In this document: positions 44,831-54,778 of the stretch, piece by piece
Numbering within the stretch: the first letter of the stretch is position 1
Layout of the letters: each line of letters begins with the position of its first letter
Assembly: GCA_938082375.1 (NCBI GenBank)
Contig: CALKCJ010000011.1
Coordinates: 1-64,000 of the forward strand
Direction of reading: 5' to 3'
DNA from: an uncultured Thermomicrobiaceae bacterium
GTDB lineage: Bacteria > Chloroflexota > Chloroflexia > Thermomicrobiales > Thermomicrobiaceae
DNA length: 64,000 nucleotides
Translations under genes and position numbers: made by a program
The notes under the pieces: model-generated
Database searches by the model: none
Told to the model about the DNA's origin: nothing
Seen by the model: the letters and a program-made list of their open reading frames with translations, nothing else

Positions 44831-45601
44831 ATGAGTGCGCCTCACGCCGACCCGGTCGACCCACCGGACGAGCCGTTCGAACTCCTCGACCCGGACGGGC
44901 AGCCCACCGGCACCGTCCAGCCCCGGCATGCCGTCCATCGCGACGGTAAGTGGCATGGTGCCTTTCACGTCTGGATCGCCTGGCGGGACAGGAGCGGCAT
45001 CCCCTCGGTGTTGCTGCAGCGGCGCAGCCGCTGGAAGGATACGATGGCCGGGATGGTCGACGTCAGCGTCGGCGGCCACTACCGGGCTGGCGAGTTGCCG
45101 GGTTCTCGTCTCGGGCGGAGAGAGCCGGGCCGGTCGGCGGTGCTCCGCGAGCTGCGCGAGGAGCTGGGCCTCACGACGCGAGCCGAAGCGCTCGTCCCGG
45201 TCGGCCGGCGGTGGATGGAGCGCGCTGGCCCTGGCTGGATCGACCGCGAGGTGCAGGACATCTTCGCGCTGCCGCTGGCGGTTGCCCCCGACGGGCTGGT
45301 CCCGGATCCCGCTGAGGTTGAGGCGCTGCTGGTCGTTGGGTTAGCCGACCTGCGCGCGCTGGTCGTCGGGGAGCGCGGGGCGGCGCCGACGCAGGAGTTT
45401 CCGGTGCGGGCGGCGGGAGGCCTGGACGTGCCCCGGGAGGCGACGCTGACGGTCGAGCAGCTCGTGCCGGTCGACGACGGATATTGGGAGCGGACAGTCG
45501 CGACATTGCAACGGCTGCTGGCCGGAGCGCCAGCCGGGTGGTTCGAGCTTGGCCGAAGTGCGCGAGACGGCGGGAGAGGAGGCAGCCGGTGGATGAGCTG
45601 A
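44831..45601 (+). CDS. NUDIX hydrolase with an insertion in the Nudix box
   Basis: 256 aa from the ATG at 44831. The protein opens like IPP-isomerase/YfcD-type NUDIX enzymes: FELLDPDGQPTGTVQPRHAV, HRDGKWHGAFHVWI. The Nudix box is split: GGHYRAGE is followed by about 12 extra residues (SRLGRREPGR) and then SAVLRELREELGL, which keeps the REx2EE metal ligands. The 70-residue C-terminal part has no known motif. It would hydrolyse a nucleoside-diphosphate-linked compound. It overlaps a following small frame. Confidence 0.82.
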   Translation: MSAPHADPVDPPDEPFELLDPDGQPTGTVQPRHAVHRDGKWHGAFHVWIAWRDRSGIPSVLLQRRSRWKDTMAGMVDVSVGGHYRAGELPGSRLGRREPGRSAVLRELREELGLTTRAEALVPVGRRWMERAGPGWIDREVQDIFALPLAVAPDGLVPDPAEVEALLVVGLADLRALVVGERGAAPTQEFPVRAAGGLDVPREATLTVEQLVPVDDGYWERTVATLQRLLAGAPAGWFELGRSARDGGRGGSRWMS

Positions 45602-45760
45602 ATGGCTGGCGCGCGCTCCGGGCTTTCCGGGATCCCGTCGCGCTGGCTCGCTGCCCTGCGCGGGCGTGCCGAGCTGGAGGCGCTCGCCGACCGGCTGCTC
45701 GAGCTGGCCTGGCCGTTAGGGCCACGCGAGGAGGATGTAAACGCCTCCCCCCGTGCCTAA
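45589..45760 (+). pseudogene. Possible frameshifted small gene after the NUDIX gene
   Basis: A GTG at 45589 has an excellent AGGAGG six bases upstream and begins VDELNGWRALRAFRDPVALA, overlapping the NUDIX end. A second frame then continues sensibly as RWLAALRGRAELEALADRLL with ELAWPLGPREEDVNASPRA and a TAA at 45758. Joining the two needs a one-base shift near 45650. The combined product would be a helical protein of about 58 residues. The family is unknown. Confidence 0.35.
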
Positions 45761-45794
45761 ACGCCGCCAATCTGCCTCTGGTCGCGACACCGGC

Positions 45795-47366
<1,572 letters not shown>

Positions 47367-47437
47367 GTGAGCCTCCTCCCTCTCCGTGCGACGAGCCGAT
47401 ATGCCCATAGTCTACCGCGCATCATACAGGGCGACAG

Positions 47438-47470
47438 GCCAGGCGGCTGCTCCTCGGGCAACCGCCTGGC
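47438..47470 (-). terminator. Hairpin between isocitrate lyase and malate synthase genes
   Basis: GCCAGGCGG (47438-47446) and CCGCCTGGC (47462-47470) form a 9-bp stem with a 15-base loop in the 134-base gap. It has no T-run. It may attenuate or protect the transcript and set different levels of the two enzymes. Confidence 0.45.
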
Positions 47471-47500
47471 TTCGTGCTCAGCCCCGTGCTTGCAAGCCAG

Positions 47501-48664
47501 CTAGACGACTGCTTTGTCCGGCAACGGCTCCTCGAACTCGCTTCCCAACCGCGGCGCGTCGTACGCCTGGCCCAGGTGGTGATGGTAGGGCACGCCGGAG
47601 AAGAGGTGGTGGCTGCGCGTAGGGAAGTCGCCCTCCGGCGCCCACTCCTTGCGCTGGAGCGCGATGTACGCCTGCTCGTGCTCGCGGGCCAGCGCCTGGA
47701 GCAGCTCGCTGAAGCCGTACCCCATGGCGTGCTGGGCGGCGAGCGTGATGAAGATGAACTTGACGTCCATCTCCCCCAGCTCGCGGAAGGAGATCGGGTT
47801 CGGCTCGGTGAACCACTTGAACGAGGACGACCAGTTGAAGGCGAAGCGGGCCTGGGGGAAGCGCTTCTTGATCTCGGCGACGAAGGTCTCCAGCGGCCGA
47901 CGGTCGGCCGTGGGGAACTCGCACCAGAGGAGATCGGGTACACCCGAGTCGAGATAGCGCAGCCCGCGCTCGATGGCGAGCGGCAGCCCGCGCGTCGACT
48001 CCGGCGCGTCCACGGCAGAGACGGCGTCCGTCCGGGCGATGACCACGAAGTCGCGGTTACCGAGGTCGTCGGCCACGGCGCGGATCATGCGGAGCTTACC
48101 GACCATCTCCTGCGCGGGGATGAGCGCCTTGCCGCCGATATGGCCGCACCGCTTCGGCATCACCTGGTCTTCGATGTGGGCCCCGGCGAGGCCGGCAGTG
48201 ACGTACAGCTCCGCCGTGCGCTGGACGTTGAAGATGTTGCCGTAGCCGGTATCCATATCGGCGACGACCGGCGGGATGTGCAGGTGCTTGGGTAGGGTCC
48301 CTTTCTCCGGGTCGCCGACTGCCATCGTCAACTGGAACTTGCGCAGCGCCATCACGATGCGGCGGCCGGCGTCGGCGATCTCGACGCTGGTGTAGAGATC
48401 CATGTCGGTGGTGCCGAGGTGGCCGATGGCGAAGGAGTAGCCACTGAAGTAGACCGCAGGAAAGCGGTAATACATGACCAGCTCGGCCCCGTGCGGGTCG
48501 TAGATGCCCGGCGCGAAGACGTAAGGCAGGGTATCGAGGAGCTGGCGCAAGCGGGTGCTGGGATGGATCCAGCGGGAGGCTGGCACGGCATAGCCTGGGG
48601 GCAAGAGCGGCGTCGGCACCAGGACGTCCGGGTTCTCAGGCAACGAGGGCGGTAGCGTCCACAT
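47501..48664 (-). CDS. aceA: Isocitrate lyase
   Basis: 387 aa, ATG start with GAGAGGAG upstream. The catalytic loop is present as MPKRCGHIGGKALIP (consensus K-K/R-C-G-H). Metal and substrate residues lie in VVADMDTGYGNIFNVQRTAE and IARTDAVSAVDAPES; NWSSSFKWF is the second active-site region. It splits isocitrate to succinate and glyoxylate. It is about 40 residues shorter than the Escherichia coli enzyme, mainly at the ends. It is divergent from a LysR regulator, a likely controller. Confidence 0.92.
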   Translation of the reverse strand: MWTLPPSLPENPDVLVPTPLLPPGYAVPASRWIHPSTRLRQLLDTLPYVFAPGIYDPHGAELVMYYRFPAVYFSGYSFAIGHLGTTDMDLYTSVEIADAGRRIVMALRKFQLTMAVGDPEKGTLPKHLHIPPVVADMDTGYGNIFNVQRTAELYVTAGLAGAHIEDQVMPKRCGHIGGKALIPAQEMVGKLRMIRAVADDLGNRDFVVIARTDAVSAVDAPESTRGLPLAIERGLRYLDSGVPDLLWCEFPTADRRPLETFVAEIKKRFPQARFAFNWSSSFKWFTEPNPISFRELGEMDVKFIFITLAAQHAMGYGFSELLQALAREHEQAYIALQRKEWAPEGDFPTRSHHLFSGVPYHHHLGQAYDAPRLGSEFEEPLPDKAVV

Positions 48665-48932
48665 CGGCGTACTCCTCTCCCTTGTACGCGTAGACTGCGT
48701 GGTTCGAAAGCGGGTATGAGCAGCCCTCCATGGCCGGGCGGCAAGGCGGCGCCCGTGGATAGGGCTGTCGTGAGCTAGCGTCGTACTACGGGGCAGCAGG
48801 CACTGGAGGATTTTCGGCCTAGCCAGGGAGCAATAGGGGCATGCGGCGCGAACCGCGCATTACCGTGTCTCAAGCACAGGGGCATCGTACCCTCCTTCCG
48901 CTCGCTATGCGGGCCGGAACCGCCCCGCCCTG

Positions 48933-48977
48933 TTCACAGAATAGCGGTATGTGCATATAATGGCCAATAGCAGTTAT
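48933..48977 (+). promoter_or_regulatory. lysR promoter with overlapping operator-like dyad
   Basis: TTCACA (48933-48938) and TATAAT (48956-48961) are spaced by 17 bases. ATAA (48957-48960) and TTAT (48974-48977) form an interrupted dyad overlapping the -10, and TATG-TG-CATA (48949-48958) lies just before it. The AT-rich stretch stands out in a GC-rich genome. It suits binding and autoregulation by the LysR protein in this 338-base divergent region; the remainder toward aceA has no gene. Confidence 0.6.
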
Positions 48978-49002
48978 AGATAGACATATAGGAGAACCCT
49001 AT

Positions 49003-49902
49003 ATGGATGTCACTCTCCGTCAGCTACAGGTCTTCCACGCGGTGGCGAGGCACCGTAGCTTCTCGCGCGCGGCCCATGCGCTGTGCGTGAGCCAGCCGGC
49101 AGTCTCGGCCCAGATCAAGGCGCTCGAGCAGGCGCTGCAACTCAAGCTGTTCGAGCGTACCGGACGCTCGGTGGAGCTGACCGAGGCCGGGCGTCACCTG
49201 TTGCCATATGCAGAGCAGGTCATGGAGTTGCTCGACGACGCGATGCGGGCCGTCCAGGATCTCAACAGCCTGCAGCGCGGGCGCGTGGCGGTCGCGGCCA
49301 GCACCACGGCCGGCATCTACGTGGTACCGCGCGTGCTCGGCGCGTTCCACCGGGCCTATCCCGGCATCGAGCTCTCGCTGGACGTGCTCAACCGCTTCGC
49401 GGTGCAACAGCGAGTGCTCGCCGGCGAGTTCGACGTCGCCATTATGGGGCTGATCGAAGACCCGCACGAGCTGGAGATCGCGCGGTTCTTGCCCAACGAT
49501 CTGGTCGTCGTTGCCTCACCCCGGCATCCGCTCGCACGCCGGCGGAGCATCCCGCTGGCGGAGCTGGGGCGTGAACTCTTCCTGGTACGGGAGGTTGGCT
49601 CGGGCACGCGGGCCGACATGGAGCGCATTTTCGCCGAGGCTGGGGTGCCGCTGCGCATCGCGATGGAGCTGCGGAGCAGCGGGGCCATCAAGCAGGCGGT
49701 CGCCGCTGACCTCGGTATCGCGGTGGTGCCACTCGATGCCATCCAGCTCGAGCTCGAGACCGGCCGGCTGGTCATCCTTGACGTCGAGGGGTTCCCGGTT
49801 CGGCGCTCCTGGTCGCTGGTACGCCGCGCGAGCCGGCCGCCCTCCCCCGCGGCCGACGCCCTCTGGCACTTCTTCCTGCAGTACACCCTCCAACCGCACT
49901 GA
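49003..49902 (+). CDS. LysR family transcriptional regulator (CbbR-like)
   Basis: 299 aa, ATG start behind AGGAGA. The N-terminal winged helix-turn-helix is LRQLQVFHAVARHRSFSRAA followed by HALCVSQPAVSAQIKALEQA. The effector domain begins at about residue 90 (GRVAVAASTTAGIYVVPRVL). It resembles CbbR-type regulators. Divergent orientation from isocitrate lyase, across a region with an AT-rich dyad, points to control of the glyoxylate-shunt genes and of itself. The effector is unknown. Confidence 0.88.
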   Translation: MDVTLRQLQVFHAVARHRSFSRAAHALCVSQPAVSAQIKALEQALQLKLFERTGRSVELTEAGRHLLPYAEQVMELLDDAMRAVQDLNSLQRGRVAVAASTTAGIYVVPRVLGAFHRAYPGIELSLDVLNRFAVQQRVLAGEFDVAIMGLIEDPHELEIARFLPNDLVVVASPRHPLARRRSIPLAELGRELFLVREVGSGTRADMERIFAEAGVPLRIAMELRSSGAIKQAVAADLGIAVVPLDAIQLELETGRLVILDVEGFPVRRSWSLVRRASRPPSPAADALWHFFLQYTLQPH

Positions 49903-49914
49903 CGGGCTGCCTGC

Positions 49915-50790
49915 CTAGGGTTCCTTGAACAGCCGGCGCTGCTCGGCCCCACCGTCTTCTCCGGGCAGTGGTGGATGAGCGATGCCAAGGAGATCCATGA
50001 GCAGCGCCGCGTTGCGTGGCCCCTGGTTGCGGTAGTTGGTGTTGAAGAAGACATGGACTGCCTGAGCTTCTTCGACCGCCCGCAGGATCTTCGGCCGCCA
50101 CTCCTCCAGTTCCTCCGGCCGATACTCCCAGTTGAAGCGCTCGCCGGTCGTGCCGGTGAAGCGGTACCAGGTCGCGGCGTTGCGACCGTGGAAGCGGATC
50201 ACCGCGAGCTGCGGGTTCGTCACCGCGTACAGCGGCGGCACGCTGCCGACGCCGATCTGCGGCTCGTCGACCATCGTGAAGCTCAGGCCCGTTTCGCGCA
50301 GCAGCTCGAGCGTCTCCTCGGCGTGCTCCTCGTCCAGCCAGTCGCGGCGGCGGAACTCGACCGAGAGCCGGAAGCCCGGCAGCAGCTCTGGGAGCAGGCA
50401 CAGGTACGCGCGGTGCTCCTCGGTGTTGCGGTAGGACGGCGGGAACTGGAACGTGATGGCCCCCAGCTTGCCTGCCTCGGCCAGCGGCGCGATCGCCTCG
50501 GCAAAGGCCTTGGCCAGGTCGGCGTCCGGCGTCGGGGCCTCGCCGCCCGGCTCTTCCGGCGTGCTGGTCAGCTCGCGCGGCGGCTTGACGTCGAAGACGA
50601 AGCCCGGCGGAGTGCGCTGTACCCAGCCCTCGACCACGCGATGCTCGGGGATCCGGTAGTAGGTCGAGTTGACTTCGACGATCGGGAAGTAGCGCGCGTA
50701 GAAGCTGAGGCGCTCGGTCGGCTTGATGCCCGGGGGATAGAACGGCTCGTGGTCTGTCCAGGACGAGGTACCGATGAGGAGCTGGCCCAT
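49915..50790 (-). CDS. DUF72 family protein
   Basis: 291 aa, ATG start with AAGGGTGAG upstream. DUF72 TIM-barrel features include LLIGTSSWTDHEPFYP, YARYFPIVEVNSTYYRIP, FVFDVKPPRELT, LGAITFQFPPSY, LSVEFRRRDW, and FHGRNAATWY with VFFNTNYRNQGPRNA. The biochemical function of the family is not established. It is convergent with the lysR gene. Confidence 0.88.
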   Translation of the reverse strand: MGQLLIGTSSWTDHEPFYPPGIKPTERLSFYARYFPIVEVNSTYYRIPEHRVVEGWVQRTPPGFVFDVKPPRELTSTPEEPGGEAPTPDADLAKAFAEAIAPLAEAGKLGAITFQFPPSYRNTEEHRAYLCLLPELLPGFRLSVEFRRRDWLDEEHAEETLELLRETGLSFTMVDEPQIGVGSVPPLYAVTNPQLAVIRFHGRNAATWYRFTGTTGERFNWEYRPEELEEWRPKILRAVEEAQAVHVFFNTNYRNQGPRNAALLMDLLGIAHPPLPGEDGGAEQRRLFKEP

Positions 50791-50954
50791 GTTCGTCTCA
50801 CCCTTCGCGGCGACACGCTACTGCTGGAAGCGTAGCACACGCGTTCGAACAGGGTTCCATCCGGCCCGGTTCGCCATCCGGCGGCTGAGGATGCGATACT
50901 CACGGCAGCAGGCGAGCGAGCCGTGCGCTTCGTCATGACGCGAGGAGGTCTATC

Positions 50955-51659
50955 ATGCCAATCCTGTCGAACGCCGACCGCGAGTACCTGAGCCAGGTCT
51001 TCGCCGAGCGGCTGGTCGACCCGGTCAAGATACGCCTGTACACGCAGAAACTGGCCCAGCTCAGCATCCCGGGCTACGAGTGCATGACCTGCCGGGAGAC
51101 GAACGAGCTGATGGAGGAGGTCGCCTCGCTCTCGGACAAGATCGAGCTGGAGATGCTCGACTTTCTTCAGGTCAGGGAGCAGGCTGCCCGGGAGGGGATC
51201 ACCGAGATCCCAGCCATTGTCCTCGAGGGCAAGAACAAGGGCAAGGTGCGCTTCATCGGCGTGCCGGCCGGCTATGAGTTCGCGACGTTGATCGAGGACA
51301 TGATCGATGTGTCTCGCGGCACGACGAAGCTCCAACCCCTGAGCCGGGAGATCCTCGGCAAGCTCGCTCGCCCGGTGCATATCCAGGTGTTCGTGACACC
51401 GACCTGACCACACTGCCCGCGTGCCGCCAGGCTGGCGCACATGATGGCAGTCGAGAGCGACAAGGTGACGGCGGACGTGGTCGAGGTCAGCGAGTTCCCA
51501 CACATCGCCCAGCGCTACCGCATCTACGCGGTTCCGAAAGTCGTGATCGACGAAACGCTGGAGTTCGAAGGCGCTCGCCCGGAGGAGGCGTTTATCGCCG
51601 CGGTCGAATCGGTCGCTGGCGGCCCGGTCGAAGAAGGCGGATCGCCTCAGGGAGAGTGA
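50955..51659 (+). CDS. Two-domain glutaredoxin-like disulfide oxidoreductase, probable selenoprotein (UxxC)
   Basis: 234 aa if the in-frame TGA at 51405-51407 is read as selenocysteine. ATG start behind AGGAGG. Domain 1 (1-115) is thioredoxin-fold with a CxxC in GYECMTCRE and the cis-Pro region ITEIPAIVL. Domain 2 (130-234) reads HIQVFVTPT-U-PHCPRAARLA, then VPKVVIDETLEFEGARPEE (cis-Pro). The TGA falls exactly on the first active-site Cys, the same frame continues with fully conserved-looking coding, and a hairpin follows it. Related Chloroflexi PDO-like proteins have VFVTPTCPYCP at this site. The protein would catalyse thiol-disulfide or peroxide chemistry. A simple nonsense mutation is the alternative: it would leave a 150-aa one-domain protein, and the piece from 51441 untranslated or separate. 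Confidence 0.8.
51405..51440 (+). promoter_or_regulatory. Candidate bacterial SECIS element
   Basis: After the UGA (51405-51407) and a 13-base spacer, GTGC-C-GCCA (51421-51429) pairs with TGGCGCAC (51433-51440), leaving one bulged C and the loop GGC. The loop begins 22 bases after the UGA and has G in its first two positions. Both fit the known rules for bacterial selenocysteine insertion hairpins. Confidence 0.6.
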
Positions 51660-51693
51660 CGATCGGTAGATCTGCGGAGGGGGTGCCGACGGT

Positions 51694-53355
51694 GTGGGCG
51701 GCCAACTGCGCCCGGCCGCTTGCGCGCGGTCGAGTCTGGCGTGGGCGTGGCCCCTGGTGGGGGCCGCCGAGACGCGGCTGGCGCTGGCGCTACCGGGGAG
51801 GCCCCCGGCTGCGCGGCTGTTGTGGCTGCTGGACGCTGCCGGCGCTTACGCTCTGGCTCGGTCTGGTCTGGTGGGTGGTTCGACACCTCGGCCGCAGGTA
51901 GAGCGCGCGCCGCCCGGCAGTGAGTTCGATGTGGTCGTCGTCGGCGCGGGGCCGAACGGCCTGGCGGCGGCGATCGTGCTCGCGCGGGCGGACTGCTCGG
52001 TGCTCGTGATCGAGGCCGCGGCGTGCGTCGGTGGCGGGATGCGCTCGGCGGCGCTGACCCTGCCCGGCTTCGTCCATGATGTCTGCTCGGCCATCTATCC
52101 GCTCGGCGCTGGCTCGCCGCTCTTCCGAACCTTCCCGCTCGACCGCTTCGGTCTGGAGTGGATCCAGCCGCCAGCGCCGCTGGCCCACCCGCTCGACGAC
52201 GGCACGGCGGTACTGCTTGAACGCTCGGTGGAGGCGACGGCCGCCGGGCTTGGCGCAGATGCCGCGGCCTACCGGCGGCTGATGGCTCCGCTGGTAGCCG
52301 ATGCCGATCGCATCCTGCGCTTTATCCTGGGCCCCTTCCGGATTCCCCGCCACCCGCTTACCCTGGCGCGCTTCGGGGTGAAGGCGCTCCGCTCAGCGGC
52401 CGGGCTGGCGTCCGCGCAGTTCGCGGGCGAGCGGGCGCGCGCGCTGCTCGCTGGGCTAGCGGCCCACTCGATGCTGCCGCTCGAGCAAAGCCCGAGCGCC
52501 GCAGTCGGGCTGGTGCTGGCCATGCTGGGCCATACCGTCGGCTGGCCGCTGCCGCGCGGCGGCTCGCAGCGCATCGCCGACGCGCTGGCTGGCTACCTGC
52601 GCTCCCTTGGCGGCGAGATCATGACCGGTCGTCCGGTGCGTGCGCTCGAGGAGCTGCCCCCGGCCAGGGCCGTGCTCTTCGACCTGACGCCGCGGCAGGT
52701 GTTGGCCATCGCCGGGCAGCGGCTCCCCGCCGGCTACCGCCGCTGGCTCGAGCGCTACCGCTACGGCCCCGGCGCCTTCAAGCTGGATTGGGCGCTGGCC
52801 GGGCCGATCCCCTGGCGGGCGCCGGAGTGCCGGCGCGCCGCCACCGTCCACCTGGGGGGCACGCTGGCCGAGATCGCGGCCTCTGAACGCGAGGTCGCTC
52901 TGGGCCGGCATCCGGAGCGGCCCTTCGTCATCCTGGCGCAGCCCAGCCTCTTCGACCCCAGCCGGGCGCCGGAGGGCAAGCACACGGCCTGGGCCTACTG
53001 CCACGTACCGAACGGCTCGCGCACCGACATGACCGAGCGTATCGAGGCGCAGGTGGAGCGCTTCGCTCCCGGCTTCCGTGACGTGATCCTGGCCCGGAGT
53101 GTCATGGGCCCAGCCGACCTCGAGCGGTACAACTCCAACTACGTCGGCGGCGACATCAACGGGGGTCTCCAGGATCTGCGCCAGCTCTTCACCCGGCCAG
53201 CGCCGCGGCTCAACCCGTACATGATACCCGACCCCCACCTGTATATCTGTTCGGCATCGACCCCGCCCGGCGGCGGAGTCCATGGCATGTGCGGCTACTG
53301 GGCGGCCCGGGCGGCGCTCAGGCAAGTGCTGCGAGCGCACGGCCGACGTACCTGA
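51694..53355 (+). CDS. CrtI/phytoene dehydrogenase-like FAD oxidoreductase
   Basis: The FAD-binding fold starts at about base 51922 with FDVVVVGAGPNGLAAAIVLA and the acidic end EAAACVGGGMRSAAL. The C-terminus has the closing motif CSASTPPGGGVHGMCGYWAA. From there the protein is about 477 aa, normal for this NAD(P)/FAD amine-oxidase/phytoene-dehydrogenase-related family (PYROXD2-like). The open frame has a good GGAGGGGG site before GTG codons at 51692/51694, giving 553 aa with a 75-residue Ala/Leu-rich N-terminal extension; a GTG at 51871 is an alternative. The enzyme probably oxidises a hydrophobic or isoprenoid substrate. It lies 35 bases after the selenoprotein gene. Confidence 0.82.
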   Translation: MGGQLRPAACARSSLAWAWPLVGAAETRLALALPGRPPAARLLWLLDAAGAYALARSGLVGGSTPRPQVERAPPGSEFDVVVVGAGPNGLAAAIVLARADCSVLVIEAAACVGGGMRSAALTLPGFVHDVCSAIYPLGAGSPLFRTFPLDRFGLEWIQPPAPLAHPLDDGTAVLLERSVEATAAGLGADAAAYRRLMAPLVADADRILRFILGPFRIPRHPLTLARFGVKALRSAAGLASAQFAGERARALLAGLAAHSMLPLEQSPSAAVGLVLAMLGHTVGWPLPRGGSQRIADALAGYLRSLGGEIMTGRPVRALEELPPARAVLFDLTPRQVLAIAGQRLPAGYRRWLERYRYGPGAFKLDWALAGPIPWRAPECRRAATVHLGGTLAEIAASEREVALGRHPERPFVILAQPSLFDPSRAPEGKHTAWAYCHVPNGSRTDMTERIEAQVERFAPGFRDVILARSVMGPADLERYNSNYVGGDINGGLQDLRQLFTRPAPRLNPYMIPDPHLYICSASTPPGGGVHGMCGYWAARAALRQVLRAHGRRT

Positions 53356-53703
53356 TCTCCAACGCGAAGGGGCCTTCCGCTCGCGGCCAGCGGGAGGCAC
53401 TTGCCCGGCAGGGGGTGCCCAAACCGGAACCGAGGTGCCGCGGCGTGTTCACTGACCTCGATCCGCAGTGTGACGGTCAAGACTTGGTTCAATTGACAGT
53501 TGACTCACCCTCTGCATGGAACCACAAGGACATTCGCTCTGCGAGCCAAGTGAACGGGAGGGGCAAAGCCTGAACGCGCATCGCAGCGAGCGAAAGGGGG
53601 TAACCGCGTCCGGATTTGACCGACAGGATAGAGGAGAATGGTGATAGCCTTGCTCCCTGCGAGCTGGAGGGCGACCTGTCTACTGTGAAGGGAACATTGT
53701 GTC
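53356..53703. other. Intergenic stretch without a recognised gene
   Basis: No coding frame with family resemblance was found on either strand. GTGAAGGGAAC at 53684-53694 is the ribosome site region of the pseudogene that follows. Confidence 0.5.
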
Positions 53704-54778
53704 ATGAGAAAACCCTTGGCCTTGATTCTCGCGCTCGCGCTGCTCGCCGGCGCAATCGGTGGCGGTGCGGCCGCATCATTACAGGCCACCGAGCCGTCCG
53801 AGCCAATTTGATGGGTCGCTCTACGTGGCCGAGGCAGGCCGCGGTGGTAAGGGCCCCTGCGTCGCGGGCCCGGAGGGGAACGAGATCTGTTATGGCCCGT
53901 CCGGCGCATTGGCCCGAATCTCGGATGGTGCCCAGGAGCCGATCGCGACTAGCCTGCCCTCACTCGCGCAGGCGGATGGTGGTTTCGCGCTGGGGCCGCA
54001 CGACATTGCCGTGCGCGATGACGGGAGCCTCGTCGTGGTCACCGGTTTGGGAGCTAACCCAGCGATGCGGCACCAGCTCGGCGAAGCCGGAACGAACCTC
54101 GGCCTGCTCCTGTCAATCGACGACGGAGGCGGGTGGACGACCATCGCGGACCTTGCGACCTACGAGGCGGCCAGCGACCCGGATAGCGCCGGGCCGGACA
54201 GCAATCCGTACGCTGTGCTGGTCGAGCCGGATCGCCTCATCGTCGTCGATGCTGGTGCCAGTGCGCTGCTGGCGGTGGCTGCGGACGGCCACATCTCCAC
54301 ACTCGCTGTTTTCCCGCCTCAGCAGGTCGACGCGCCACCGATCCTCGATGTGCCGCCGGGCACCAAGATCCCGGCGCAGAGCGTGCCCACCACGGTCGCC
54401 AAGGGGCCGGATGGGGCGTACTACGTCGGCGAGCTGACCGGCTTTCCGTTCCGGCCCGGCATGGCGCGCATCTGGCGCGTGGGGCCCGGCGAGGAACCGG
54501 AGGTGTGGACGACCGGATTCACTAACGTCATCGACCTGGCGTTCGTCCTGATGGGAGCCTCTACGGGCTGGAGATCGCCGCCAACGGCCTGCTGGCGGCC
54601 GAGCAGGGCAACATCTTCGGCGCCCTGATCCGGATCGCGCCCAACGGGGAACGCACGACCCTGGTGAGCCAGGGGCTCGTGTTCCCGACCGGGCTCGCCA
54701 GGGTCGGACGGCAGCATCTATGTGTCAACCAACGGCACCTCGGTTGCTGCGGAGCAGGTGGTTTGCATCGAGCCGTAG
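53704..54778 (+). pseudogene. Broken ScyD/ScyE-like secreted propeller protein
   Basis: An ATG at 53704 opens a clean signal peptide (KPLALILALALLAGAIGGG, cleavage after AAA). Its frame stops at 53809. A second frame continues the family body: DGSLYVAEAGRGGKGPC, GPHDIAVRDDGSLVVVTGLG, DSNPYAVLVEPDRLIVVDAG, KGPDGAYYVGELTGFPF, FTNVIDLAF. Near 54545 the frame shifts (PDGSLYGLEIAANGLLAAEQ continues in another frame), and near 54700 again (SDGSIYVSTNGTSVAAEQ, stop at 54776-54778). About 40 residues between the signal peptide and the first blade are deleted. At least three lesions make this a pseudogene of a ScyD/ScyE family secreted protein. Confidence 0.8.

Noticed and set aside
51656-51901. Separate small gene MTIGRSAEG... 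before the FAD enzyme
   Set aside because: Composition is Arg/Trp/Gly-rich with no family resemblance, and it overlaps the better-supported enzyme frame. It is left as an open question only.
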